Assembly: GCF_018131075.1 (NCBI RefSeq)
Contig: NZ_JAFCLS010000001.1
Coordinates: 62,001-126,000 of the forward strand
Direction: 5' to 3'
Origin: Bradyrhizobium sp. JYMT SZCCT0428
Lineage (GTDB): Bacteria; Pseudomonadota; Alphaproteobacteria; Rhizobiales; Xanthobacteraceae
DNA length: 64,000 nt
The translations under genes and the position numbers were made by a program. Below, in pieces: positions 48,101-55,748 of this stretch. Numbering within the stretch: position 1 is the first letter of the stretch; the number at the start of each line of letters is the position of its first letter. The notes below the pieces were generated by a model. That model worked only from the letters and a program-made list of their open reading frames with translations, made no database searches and was not told where the DNA came from.

Positions 48101-49019
48101 CGGTCGCCAATGGTTTGGCCGTGTCACCAGCGGATACCGTCACCTGGCCATCCGGTGTGATTCGTACCGCGAGTTCGGCATCGACCAGATTGAGGCTCTC
48201 GGCGCGAAGCCGCCCCATCAACAATGCGGTGCCGGATAATCTCACCTCGGCTTTCGGGGCGCTTGCGACAATCGCCTGCTCGCGGTCCCTGACCACGATG
48301 TCGCGGATACGCACCGCGATTCTAATTTTGCCGGCGCGCTCGATTTGCGTGCCACCGACCTCGACCGTATTGCCGTGCCCGATATTTTCCTCGATCGCCT
48401 TCGCAAGCCAGGGCGTCGCCAGGTCGAGATTGATCGGGCCGGCGCCGAGCCGCCACCAAAGCCCGCCGAAGCAGCTCGCAAAGATCACGACCAGCACCGC
48501 AATCACGACCGATAGGCGCTTGATCCAACGTTCGCCGGTGATCCATCGGTTCAGCGCCGAAACATTGTCGCTAAACCGGTGAAAACGGGAATTGGAACGG
48601 GACAATAGCCGCCGCGCGCGGTGGCCCGCCGCCTCATCCTGGTCGGTATCCCAGCCGGCCTCGTCATCCCATTGCGAGATTTGAACCTCAGCACGCGGAT
48701 TCGCCCCATGGCGCCCAAGATCTTGGCGCCCCGAACCCTGGGGTCCGGAACCTTTGAGCCCAGAACCTTGGAGCCCAGGACTTTGGGGCGAACTATTCCT
48801 ACCCATTGCCTCTCGGTGCTGGCGTTGAGGTTGATCGTCGCCGCAGGCGCGCCCATCGATCTGTATCGAGCGCTCCCGTGCCGGCATCGCTGCCAATCCT
48901 CGATTAATACTGTTACTCGTAGCCCAGCCCAAGGACTCAATCGCCGACTTGATCAAACGGGCCGTCAACGAGCGGACGGGTGGTGCGTCGAATTCCTTGT
49001 AACCATACTCCGAGGTCAT
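45147..49019 (-). CDS. Large DUF3971/AsmA-like envelope protein
   Basis: A 1290-aa protein. Residues 1-160 are a polar, low-complexity cytoplasmic part with a GSG-rich stretch (GLQGSGLKGSGPQGSGRQ), one TM helix follows at about residue 170-190 (LSVVIAVLVVIFASCFGGLWW), and the rest is a long periplasmic beta-rich region with the DUF3971 and AsmA-like C-terminal domains (SVRMSGTFVPMYGLNNMFGQIPVLG). Related proteins (YhdP, TamB, AsmA) form bridges that carry lipids to the outer membrane. The start is uncertain: ATG 49019 lacks a clear ribosome-binding site, and in-frame ATG 48887 would drop 44 residues. Confidence 0.85.
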   Translation of the reverse strand: MTSEYGYKEFDAPPVRSLTARLIKSAIESLGWATSNSINRGLAAMPARERSIQIDGRACGDDQPQRQHREAMGRNSSPQSPGLQGSGLKGSGPQGSGRQDLGRHGANPRAEVQISQWDDEAGWDTDQDEAAGHRARRLLSRSNSRFHRFSDNVSALNRWITGERWIKRLSVVIAVLVVIFASCFGGLWWRLGAGPINLDLATPWLAKAIEENIGHGNTVEVGGTQIERAGKIRIAVRIRDIVVRDREQAIVASAPKAEVRLSGTALLMGRLRAESLNLVDAELAVRITPDGQVTVSAGDTAKPLATGVASKRDAGLAPTFPRPAPPPGTPAPETAQNGLLAGLDWLDSLSLTGLDGQNLNEIGLKNGNLVVDDQQRGNKWTFDNISMSLRRPSAGGVALSVGEEGARPWSLRAVIGPPTNGVRSVDLRADKVPTANILLAMRVKDLTYSANLPLSGELKGELGRDGLPTYFRGKLTAGAGHIIDSDTPDYPMAIDAAEMNVEWDSARRVLVAPFKIISGANRVTLLGHLEPPNGTTTEWQAGLSGGTIVLAGNEGEQPLIFNRIAIGMRFDTDRKRFLLTQADISNGEIGVAGTGSVDYSGEARLQLGFAGTPMSAAALKRMWPVLIVPEVREWVIERIERGTLQRIEVGVNSPVRNLSRKGPPIPDDGLAVNITATGVTVRPVDDMPVVRDADLKARVTGRTATVNIGQGIADTPAGRKVTISDFVFEVPDMAPKPSPSKVKFRMDGTIAAAAEILASDRLSDVSANFIDPNASKGTVTANIMLGMPVKGVLTKADTTYAVTADLGGVSIDKLVMNQKLEANTLKVVANNNGYQVRGDVKINGQQASLDYRKPNEGDADIRLSATLDDASRARLGLDLGPAVSGAIPIKLIGKIGDNDARVGIEADLTALRLDNILPGWVKVPGRSGKATFSVVKKEQSTLFQDIVVDGGGVSIKGSLEVDANGELMTANFPTYSPSEGDKTSLKAERNADGVVKVTMRGDVFDGRGFLKSAISGKEADAKKTKNIDLDIDVKLGAVAGHNGEALRSVDAKMSRRNGVIKTFAMTGKVGRDTPVTADLRGRVQGQGRDLIILQTNDAGAFLRFTDTNSKVFGGQLSLAMEPPTVEPSAKDGLINIRDFSVKGVPELERAAAGAPTGGQNGVSFSALRAEFTRQSGHLTIRDGVVKGPTIGATIEGTLDYIGNSVRMSGTFVPMYGLNNMFGQIPVLGLFLGGGSNEGLIGVTYEVVGTPAAPVLRVNPISAMAPGVLRKIFEFNTGKQNNPIEFPPTNN

Positions 49020-49115
49020 CAAACTTGCCCAGCAGCCGGAGCGAATCCGATAGGCCGGGACAAGACCCGCAATACCCTATTGGTTGATCCGCCGAAAGCG
49101 ACGAAAGGAAGGCGT

Positions 49116-49925
49116 ATGTCCAAGAAAACGCGCAAGAAATCCTCCAAGGGATCCGCAAAGACACCCGCAAAGACACCTGCCAAGTCACCCGCGAAGACGC
49201 CTGCCAAGAAATCCGCCCACAAAACGATCCCGGCGAAGGCAGCCCGCAGTGGCTCGAAAGCTCCAGTCAAAACGCCCGCGGCCAAGGCCGGCAAGGTGGT
49301 GGCGAAGAAGTCCGGCACGGCAGCCAAGGGCGTTTTGACCAAAGAATCCCACAAGCCGGCGTCGAAATCGTTAAAATCCAAGCCATTGACGGCACCGAAG
49401 CCGGATTTGACGTCCATTCCCGAGGCGGCCGCGAAGCCGGACAGCAAACCAGGCTTGGTCTCGGGTCGGGTTGAAGGCGCCAAAGCGCCGAGCTTCCGGC
49501 TGCCCCGGGACGGCGGTGACAGTGTGTCCCTGGCCGACTACGCCGGGCGGAAACTGGTGCTGTTCTTCTACCCCCGCGCCGACACCCCCGGCTGCACCAG
49601 GGAGGCGATCGATTTCACCCGCCTGAAGGACGCCTTCGCCGAAAGCGGAACGGCGGTGCTCGGCATCTCCGCCGATACCGTGAAGGCCCAGGAGTCCTTT
49701 CGCGACAAGCACCAGCTCTCGATTGCTCTGATTTCGGATGAAAAACACGAGATGCTAGAGGCCTATGGCGCCTGGGGCGAAAAATCCATGTATGGCAGGA
49801 CCTTCCTCGGGATTCTTCGGACTACCGTTCTGATCGGTAAAGACGGCAAGATCGCCAAAATCTGGCGCAATGTGCGGGTCGATGGCCACGCCGACGAGGT
49901 ATTGGCCGCAGCGCAAGGATTATAG
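49116..49925 (+). CDS. Bcp-type peroxiredoxin with histone-H1-like N-terminal tail
   Basis: A 269-aa protein. Residues 1-118 are a Lys/Ala/Pro tail with repeated KTPAK and KSPAK units, like bacterial histone-H1-type tails. Residues 119-269 form a peroxiredoxin (BCP) domain with the peroxidatic Cys160 in PRADTPGCTREAID. Residue 165, where E. coli Bcp has its resolving Cys, is Ile, so a 1-Cys or alternative mechanism is expected. The ATG at 49116 follows GGAAGG. It is divergent from the AsmA-like gene with about 96 bp between them. Confidence 0.88.
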   Translation: MSKKTRKKSSKGSAKTPAKTPAKSPAKTPAKKSAHKTIPAKAARSGSKAPVKTPAAKAGKVVAKKSGTAAKGVLTKESHKPASKSLKSKPLTAPKPDLTSIPEAAAKPDSKPGLVSGRVEGAKAPSFRLPRDGGDSVSLADYAGRKLVLFFYPRADTPGCTREAIDFTRLKDAFAESGTAVLGISADTVKAQESFRDKHQLSIALISDEKHEMLEAYGAWGEKSMYGRTFLGILRTTVLIGKDGKIAKIWRNVRVDGHADEVLAAAQGL

Positions 49926-50025
49926 TTTTCCAGTTCCATTTCCCAAAAATTAACCATGAGTGGGTCAAATCGGCCTCGCAAATTGAGCCGTACGGAACCC
50001 CTGTCCGACCGGCGCGGGAGAGCCG

Positions 50026-51375
50026 ATGTCGTACCGTTCCGGTCATCATTCCGAGTACCACCAGCACCATCATCCCCATGACAGCCGGGCGCGACGTCCC
50101 GCGGCGCAGGCCGCGGCACTCCCCCCGGCCAATGACGGCTATGCCATTGTCCATGCCGGCAAGCAGGTGCGGTTCAGGCCCGTGGTGTTCTGGATCGTCG
50201 TCGGCACGGTCGTCGTGCTCGGAATGTGGTCGGCGGCGACCGCCACCTATTTCGCCTTTCGCGACGACGTCCTGACCCGGCTGATCGCCCGCCAGGCCGA
50301 GATGCAATACGCCTATGAAGACCGCATCGCCGAGTTGCGCGCCAAGGTCGATCGCACCACCAGCCGCCAATTGCTCGACCAGGAACAGTTCGACCAGAAG
50401 CTCGACCAGATCATGAAGCGCCAGACCGCGCTGGAATCCCGCGCCACCGCACTCGGCTCCATTCCGGACAGCACGGCCACCGGATCGATCCGGCCGCCGG
50501 CCCGCGGCGCCGCCGCCGATACCCCCGCTTCCGGGACACCGAAGCCCAGCCCGATCAGCGACACCGTGATCTTTGTGGCGCCGCCGGATCGTGAAGCCCG
50601 TCTGGAGTCGCGCGCACCGGTCGTCGTCAAGCAGCAAGCCAACCAGTACGCCAAGGTTCAGGGCGTCGACAACGTCCTGGTCCGCCTGCAGACCTCGCTC
50701 GACCAGGTTGAGCGGCGCCAGATGGCGGCGCTGAGCTCGGTCGAAGACAGCATGGAATCGCGCGTCCGCCGGATGCGCGGCGTGTTCACCGATCTCGGCC
50801 TCGACATGGCACAACTCGAAGCCGCGACGCCACGTTCGGGCGTCGGCGGTCCCTTCGTTCCGGTGAAGCTTGGGGCCGATGCCGGTCCGTTCGAGCGCCA
50901 GCTCAACCGGATCAACGCCACCCGTGCCCAGGTCGAGCGGCTCAACCGCACGCTCGCCCTGGTGCCCTATCGCAAACCCGTCGTCGGCGAGGTCGAGTTC
51001 ACCTCCGGCTTCGGCGTTCGCAGCGATCCTTTCCTCGGCCGGCCGGCGATGCATACCGGCCTCGATTTCCGCGCTGCGACCGGCGATCCCGTGCGCGCGA
51101 CCGCGAACGGCAAAGTGGCTTCATCGGGATGGATGGGCGGCTATGGCCGCATGGTCGAGATCGACCACGGCAATGGGCTGTCGACCCGCTACGGCCATCT
51201 GTCGGAGATCCACGTCAGGGTCGGCGACGTCGTCAAGATCGGACAGGTGATCGGTGCGGTCGGCTCAACCGGCCGCTCGACCGGTCCGCATCTGCATTAC
51301 GAAACACGGATCGACGGCGACGCGGTCGATCCGCAGAAGTTTTTGCGGGCCGGCGTGCGGCTCAGCTCAGGCTAG
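50026..51375 (+). CDS. M23 family metallopeptidase with coiled coil
   Basis: A 449-aa membrane-anchored protein. The His-rich N terminus (GHHSEYHQHHHPHD) is followed by one TM helix (about residues 54-78), a coiled coil (about 85-140 and 205-290) and a C-terminal LytM/M23 domain. Zinc ligands are in AMHTGLDFRA and PHLHYETR, with GYGRMVEIDHGNGLSTRYGH between. It cleaves or regulates peptidoglycan crosslinks in the periplasm; coiled-coil members often act as amidase activators or in cell elongation and division. Confidence 0.9.
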   Translation: MSYRSGHHSEYHQHHHPHDSRARRPAAQAAALPPANDGYAIVHAGKQVRFRPVVFWIVVGTVVVLGMWSAATATYFAFRDDVLTRLIARQAEMQYAYEDRIAELRAKVDRTTSRQLLDQEQFDQKLDQIMKRQTALESRATALGSIPDSTATGSIRPPARGAAADTPASGTPKPSPISDTVIFVAPPDREARLESRAPVVVKQQANQYAKVQGVDNVLVRLQTSLDQVERRQMAALSSVEDSMESRVRRMRGVFTDLGLDMAQLEAATPRSGVGGPFVPVKLGADAGPFERQLNRINATRAQVERLNRTLALVPYRKPVVGEVEFTSGFGVRSDPFLGRPAMHTGLDFRAATGDPVRATANGKVASSGWMGGYGRMVEIDHGNGLSTRYGHLSEIHVRVGDVVKIGQVIGAVGSTGRSTGPHLHYETRIDGDAVDPQKFLRAGVRLSSG

Positions 51376-51450
51376 ACAGAAAATCCCGAAAACAACCCCA
51401 TGCACAGTTAGGATCGAATACGGCGAACGGTATTAACACCTCGGCGGCGA

Positions 51451-52641
51451 TTACCGTCGACCGCCACCGCCCATTCCACCGCCACCGGGACCACCTCCGC
51501 CGAAGCCGCCTGGGCCACCGCCAGGTCCGCCGAATCCCCCCGGCCCAGACGGGCCGCCCGGGAATCCGGGGCTCCCGCCGGGTGACATAGACCCACCGGG
51601 ATCGCTCGCGCGACCCGGGCTTGGAGCTCCGCCTGGCCCTTGAGGAGAACCGCCGGGAACGTGCGTGCCGCCCTGACCGGGCGCTGAGCCTGGAGCTCTG
51701 GGGCCAGCCGGATTTCCGATGGACGAGCCCGGGAATTGGCTGACGGATTGCACGGATTCAACGCGCAAGTTTCGCGAACTGTCGAGCACGGCATTCACCA
51801 CCACGCGTGAGTCGCCGGCCGCGGGCTGGAAGCGCGACACATCGCGCGCGACATAGCCCGATCCGAATTGCAGATTGTCTCCGACCCTTCGCACATAGCC
51901 TTCGATCGACAAACGGGTTGCGCCGGTCAAATCGGAAAAATCGTCCCGTCTCGCGTGCGCGACCTGCATCACGCCTTGCGCAAACTGCCCGTCGGCGTGA
52001 ACGCGCTGACCGATCAGCGCCGGATCCGCACCGGCAAGACGCAAGCCACCGATCCGCACGCCATCGCGATCGCGTTCCAGCAATCCTGTGACTCGCGTGG
52101 TGTTGTCGCGTCGCTTCTCAACGAGGCTGGCGACGATGACGCCGTCGGTTCGCCGGAGCCCGGACACCGCAACGTAAGTGCCGGGACGCCAGGTTTCGCG
52201 TCCCGTGAACGTCACCCTCTGACCCAGCACCGACATCTCGCCGGCGCCGACGGATTGGATCGGTCCGATCACTTCGCTGACGGCCGAGATACCGCGGGTG
52301 GTCAGCGCGCCATTGGCCTGGCGCATCGCCACGACGCGCGCGACGTGTCCGATCCGCAGCGCCTTGATCGACGCCGCCTCGCCGTTGATCCGCACCGGCA
52401 CGTCGGGCGCATAGCCGATGCGCTCGCCGTTGACGAAGATGCTGCCGAAACGCTGGATGACGCCGACAATGCCGGTACCGCCGATGCCGTGATCGTCACC
52501 GATTCTCGGGGCGCCGGTGCCCCCGATACCCTGATCGTCGCCGCTGCGGCCGCCCCGGACCTGTGCCCAGGCCGAGGAAACGCCCGCAAGCCAGAACCCC
52601 GCCAGCAGCGACCGACGGGTGACGATCGGCGGTTTGCTCAT
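51451..52641 (-). CDS. DUF5666 domain protein with collagen-like tail, Tat-exported
   Basis: A 396-aa protein with a twin-arginine-type signal (VTRRSLLAGFWLAG), two GDDxGIGGTG repeats (residues 34-57), then several beta-rich DUF5666 repeats (IGPIQSVGAGEMSVLGQRVTF, RVTGLLERDRDGVRIGG, SIEGYVRRVGDNLQFGSG), and a C-terminal tail of about 85 residues made largely of Gly, Pro and Ser. The start overlaps the DUF6502 stop by 4 bp (ATGA). Function unknown; secreted or periplasmic localisation is likely. Confidence 0.82.
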   Translation of the reverse strand: MSKPPIVTRRSLLAGFWLAGVSSAWAQVRGGRSGDDQGIGGTGAPRIGDDHGIGGTGIVGVIQRFGSIFVNGERIGYAPDVPVRINGEAASIKALRIGHVARVVAMRQANGALTTRGISAVSEVIGPIQSVGAGEMSVLGQRVTFTGRETWRPGTYVAVSGLRRTDGVIVASLVEKRRDNTTRVTGLLERDRDGVRIGGLRLAGADPALIGQRVHADGQFAQGVMQVAHARRDDFSDLTGATRLSIEGYVRRVGDNLQFGSGYVARDVSRFQPAAGDSRVVVNAVLDSSRNLRVESVQSVSQFPGSSIGNPAGPRAPGSAPGQGGTHVPGGSPQGPGGAPSPGRASDPGGSMSPGGSPGFPGGPSGPGGFGGPGGGPGGFGGGGPGGGGMGGGGRR

Positions 52642-53504
52642 GGTTGGCCGCCTTCTTTGGCGTCATCGCCGTCCGGCGTCTCGTGGTAGATATAGACACC
52701 GAAATTCCACCTGGCGTCGCCGCCCTTGTCCTTGGCGACCGCGCGGTTGGCTTCGCGGTTGGCGGTCTTCAGCGCGTCCATCGCAAGTTCGCGCGAACGT
52801 GCTTCGAGGCGCTTGGCCAATTTGGGCGACAGGCCGTCATAATGCACTGCGCGCTCGAGGAAGCGCGGAGTGACCGCCGACACGTTGTCCGCCGCCGCCG
52901 CGACGTGGTCGTGCAGGTTGCGGCCGAGATAGTGCCATTTGCGATCGTCGTCGCCGCGCGGAACGAAGGCGGTATCGACCAGCACGATCTCTTCATTCGC
53001 GTTGATGCTGACAAGTTGCCGGTCGAGCCATTCGTCCAGCACCGCGCGCGGCCGGACATCCTTGGTGACCGATTCGACGAGCGCCTCGAACGAGGGCGCG
53101 TCGCCATCGGCGGTGCGCGGCAATGGCAAGGGGTCGCCGGCCTTGTCGGTGAATTCGGGCGCGGCCATCCAGCGGGCGATGATCGCGCTGGTGCGCGACA
53201 GCGTGGCCGGCGTTTCGTTGACGGGCGTTCCGGCGCCGCGCAGCCGGGCCACTTCCTTGCGGTGGATCCCGGTCAGCAGGCTGACGCGGCTGTCGGTCTG
53301 CTCCTTGCCGTCAAGCGCGAAGTCATGCTCGGCGACATTGACGAAGAGTTCGCGCAAGAGCTGCGCCAGCGCGGGAAACGTCATGCCGCCGCGGATGCAT
53401 AACCTCACCAGCGGACGCAGCAGGCGCGCCAACGGCGCCTGCAGCCGGTCCGCGGCGATCGGTTGATGCGAGGCCGGCTTTGGCGGCGGCGGGTTAGCAC
53501 TCAT
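52638..53504 (-). CDS. DUF6502 family protein
   Basis: A 288-aa soluble protein beginning MSANPPPPKPASHQ (ATG at 53504; no good earlier start). The core LARLLRPLVRLCIRGGMTFP, LLRELFVNVAEHDF, SRVSLLTGIHRKEVARLRG looks like a helix-turn-helix followed by WMAAPEFTDKAGDPLPLP. It resembles DUF6502 proteins, which I associate with DNA-binding-like helices, but no function is established. It overlaps the DUF5666 gene by 4 bp, so the two are made together. Confidence 0.8.
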   Translation of the reverse strand: MSANPPPPKPASHQPIAADRLQAPLARLLRPLVRLCIRGGMTFPALAQLLRELFVNVAEHDFALDGKEQTDSRVSLLTGIHRKEVARLRGAGTPVNETPATLSRTSAIIARWMAAPEFTDKAGDPLPLPRTADGDAPSFEALVESVTKDVRPRAVLDEWLDRQLVSINANEEIVLVDTAFVPRGDDDRKWHYLGRNLHDHVAAAADNVSAVTPRFLERAVHYDGLSPKLAKRLEARSRELAMDALKTANREANRAVAKDKGGDARWNFGVYIYHETPDGDDAKEGGQP

Positions 53505-53619
53505 GGCGAAACTGTAGCCGCGCCCGGCGTGGGACACAATCCCACTTTTTCGCGGCTGGTTATTGACGTGTGAAATTTTCCCACATATACGCAAATCATC
53601 CAATCAGGGGAACCCAGCC

Positions 53620-53790
53620 ATGCACGTCCTTTCGCCCCGCAATTCCGCTCCATCCCACCCGGCGGCACGTCACCTCGCCCAAAGCGCGAGGCCGGCGGTC
53701 GTCGTGCCCGTGCTGCCGGCGTTGATCCGCTGCGTGACGTTTTTTGCCGCGCTGGCGACGCCGTTCGTCGCCGCCCTTTTCATCCGCTGA
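53620..53790 (+). CDS. Small single-TM protein upstream of the glycan-export genes
   Basis: A 56-aa frame starting at an ATG after CAGGGGAACCCAGCC. The first 27 residues are polar and basic (MHVLSPRNSAPSHPAARHLA), and the last 27 are hydrophobic with one likely TM helix (VVPVLPALIRCVTFFAALAT). Its stop lies 14 bp before the GT-permease fusion start. I do not recognise it. It could be a real leader gene of the operon or a non-coding stretch. Confidence 0.5.
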   Translation: MHVLSPRNSAPSHPAARHLAQSARPAVVVPVLPALIRCVTFFAALATPFVAALFIR

Positions 53791-53804
53791 CCGGCGCGAG
53801 CTGC

Positions 53805-55745
53805 ATGATGACTTCGATCGACGCCTCCGCCCGCCGCCTGTCGGTGCTTCACATCTTCAAGGTCTATTATCCCGACCTGTTCGGCGGGACTCTCACCGTG
53901 ATCCGCGACATCTGCACCGGACTGAAGGCCAGCTTCGCCTTCGCCGTGCTGGTCTGTTCCAGCCCGAATGGACGCCGCCGGATCGTCGTGCACGACGTGC
54001 CGGTCGAGCGCGTGCGCTCGTTCGGCGACATCCTGTCACTGCCGTTTGCGCCGACCTATCCGTTGCGGCTGTGGCGCCGGATCACACAGCACGATCTCCT
54101 GGTGCTTCATGCGCCGTTTCCGCTGGCTGACCTGGTGTTCGCGCTCGGGTTTGGCCGCAAGCGGCCGCTCGTCGTGCACTGGCATGCCGACATCGTCACG
54201 CACGCCAAGCTCAGGCGGTTCGTCGAGCCGCTGATGCGCCGGACGCTCTCGCGGGCGGAAGCGATCATCGTCTCGGATCGTGCCTTGCTGGACGAAACCC
54301 CGTTGCTGCGCGAGTTCGCCGACAAATGCCACATCGTCCCCTTCGGCATCGACGTCTCGAAGTATGAGCGGCCGGTCCCGCGTCACCCCGACCTCAAGGT
54401 CGGGCATGATCGCGGGCGGCTGGTGCTCGCTTGCGGCCGCCTTGTTCCTTACAAGGGCTTCGATGTGCTGATCCGGGCCGCTGTCGGCCGAACCTTCGAG
54501 GTCTGGATCGTTGGCGAGGGCCGCGAACGCGCGAGGCTGGATCAGCTGATCCAGAGCCTCGGCGTCGCCGATCGCGTACGTCTGCTCGGCTCCGTTCCCG
54601 ATGGTGAACTGGTCAAATTGATGTACATCGCTGATGTCTTCGTGATGCCGTCGGTGACGTCGGCGGAAACCTTCGGACTGGTTCAACTGGAAGCGATGGC
54701 GGCAGGTCGCCCCGTCATCAACACGTCGCTCGACACCGCCGTTCCACATATCGCACGTGATGGGATCGAGGCCATCACCGTGCCGCCGGGCGATCACGGC
54801 AAGCTGGCAGAAGCGATCGACGTCCTGATCCGCGACCCGGAGCGACGCCAGCGCATGGGGCTTGCCGCCCGGCGGCGCGCCATGACGAAATATTCCACCA
54901 CGCAATTCAAGCAGGCGATCGAGGCGATCTATCTCGATGCCGTCACCAGCAAGGAGGAAGTGCGGTCCGCCCGCGCCATGGCATCCGAAACCGCCGGCCT
55001 CGTCGGCGCGGTCAGGATCGCAGCCACCCTCGCCTGGTCGGATATGCGTCACCGTTACGTCCGCTCGCTGCTGGGTCCGTTCTGGATGTCGATCCAGATG
55101 GCGATCATGGTCGCGGTGCTGGGCTCGGTGATCGGACATTTGTCCAACGCCAACGCCGTCGCGCGGCTTCCGATGCTGGCGATCAGCCTGACGGCCTGGA
55201 CCTTTCTCAACAACGTCGTGCTGGATGCGACGACGGCGCTGCAGAATTCGGCCGGCTTGATCAAGGATCGCGCGCTGCCGCCGGTGATCTTCCTGCTGCA
55301 ATGCCTGTTCCGGCAGGCGCTGTTCGCGCTCCACAATGCCAGCGTGCCGTTTGTCCTCTGGCTTGCTTTGGCCCGGACCGATATCGAAGGCTGCATCGCG
55401 GCCCTGCCGGGATTTGCGCTGTTCGTCGCCTGCACGCTTGGCCTCGGCCTGGTCCTCGGCGCATTGGCCACGCGATTCCGCGACATGAAGCCGATCATCG
55501 AATCGACGCTGACGCTGGCCTTCCTGTCCTCCCCGGTGATCTGGACGGCGGAGATGATCAACCCGAATTCCACGGTCATGCGGCTCAATCCGCTGACGCA
55601 TTTGTTCGCCGTGTGGCGCGAACCGCTGGCGACCGGTCATGTCAGCATGACCAGCATCATTTACGCCCTGGTGTGCGTCGCTGTACTGGCAATCGCGAGC
55701 GTCGTGACGGTCGCGCAGCTGCGCAAAGCTGCGTTCTGGATCTGA
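53805..55745 (+). CDS. Fused GT4 glycosyltransferase / Wzm-like ABC-2 permease
   Basis: A single 646-aa frame. Residues 1-385 are a GT-B glycosyltransferase of family GT4 (VLHIFKVYYPDLFGGTLTVI; HWHADIV; sugar-nucleotide region LACGRLVPYKGFDVLIRA; E-x7-E motif with Glu288 and Glu296 in TSAETFGLVQLEAMA). Residues 405-646 are a six-helix ABC-2 permease of the Wzm type (LAWSDMRHRYVRSLLGPFW, TRFRDMKPIIESTLTLAF, LSSPVIWTAEMINPNS). The junction at 385-400 has no stop or frame change. The Wzt-like ATPase starts 3 bp after it. The enzyme part presumably adds a sugar to the same glycan the permease exports. Confidence 0.85.
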   Translation: MMTSIDASARRLSVLHIFKVYYPDLFGGTLTVIRDICTGLKASFAFAVLVCSSPNGRRRIVVHDVPVERVRSFGDILSLPFAPTYPLRLWRRITQHDLLVLHAPFPLADLVFALGFGRKRPLVVHWHADIVTHAKLRRFVEPLMRRTLSRAEAIIVSDRALLDETPLLREFADKCHIVPFGIDVSKYERPVPRHPDLKVGHDRGRLVLACGRLVPYKGFDVLIRAAVGRTFEVWIVGEGRERARLDQLIQSLGVADRVRLLGSVPDGELVKLMYIADVFVMPSVTSAETFGLVQLEAMAAGRPVINTSLDTAVPHIARDGIEAITVPPGDHGKLAEAIDVLIRDPERRQRMGLAARRRAMTKYSTTQFKQAIEAIYLDAVTSKEEVRSARAMASETAGLVGAVRIAATLAWSDMRHRYVRSLLGPFWMSIQMAIMVAVLGSVIGHLSNANAVARLPMLAISLTAWTFLNNVVLDATTALQNSAGLIKDRALPPVIFLLQCLFRQALFALHNASVPFVLWLALARTDIEGCIAALPGFALFVACTLGLGLVLGALATRFRDMKPIIESTLTLAFLSSPVIWTAEMINPNSTVMRLNPLTHLFAVWREPLATGHVSMTSIIYALVCVAVLAIASVVTVAQLRKAAFWI

Positions 55746-55748
55746 ATC

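Noticed and set aside
48621..49115. Upstream extension of the peroxiredoxin frame by about 165 codons
   Set aside because: It overlaps the 5' part of the divergent AsmA-like gene, and the ATG at 49116 has a good GGAAGG site.
54036..55640. A 534-codon open frame antisense to the GT-permease fusion
   Set aside because: It is rich in Arg, Gln, His and Asp with no domain, as expected for an antisense frame in high-GC coding DNA.
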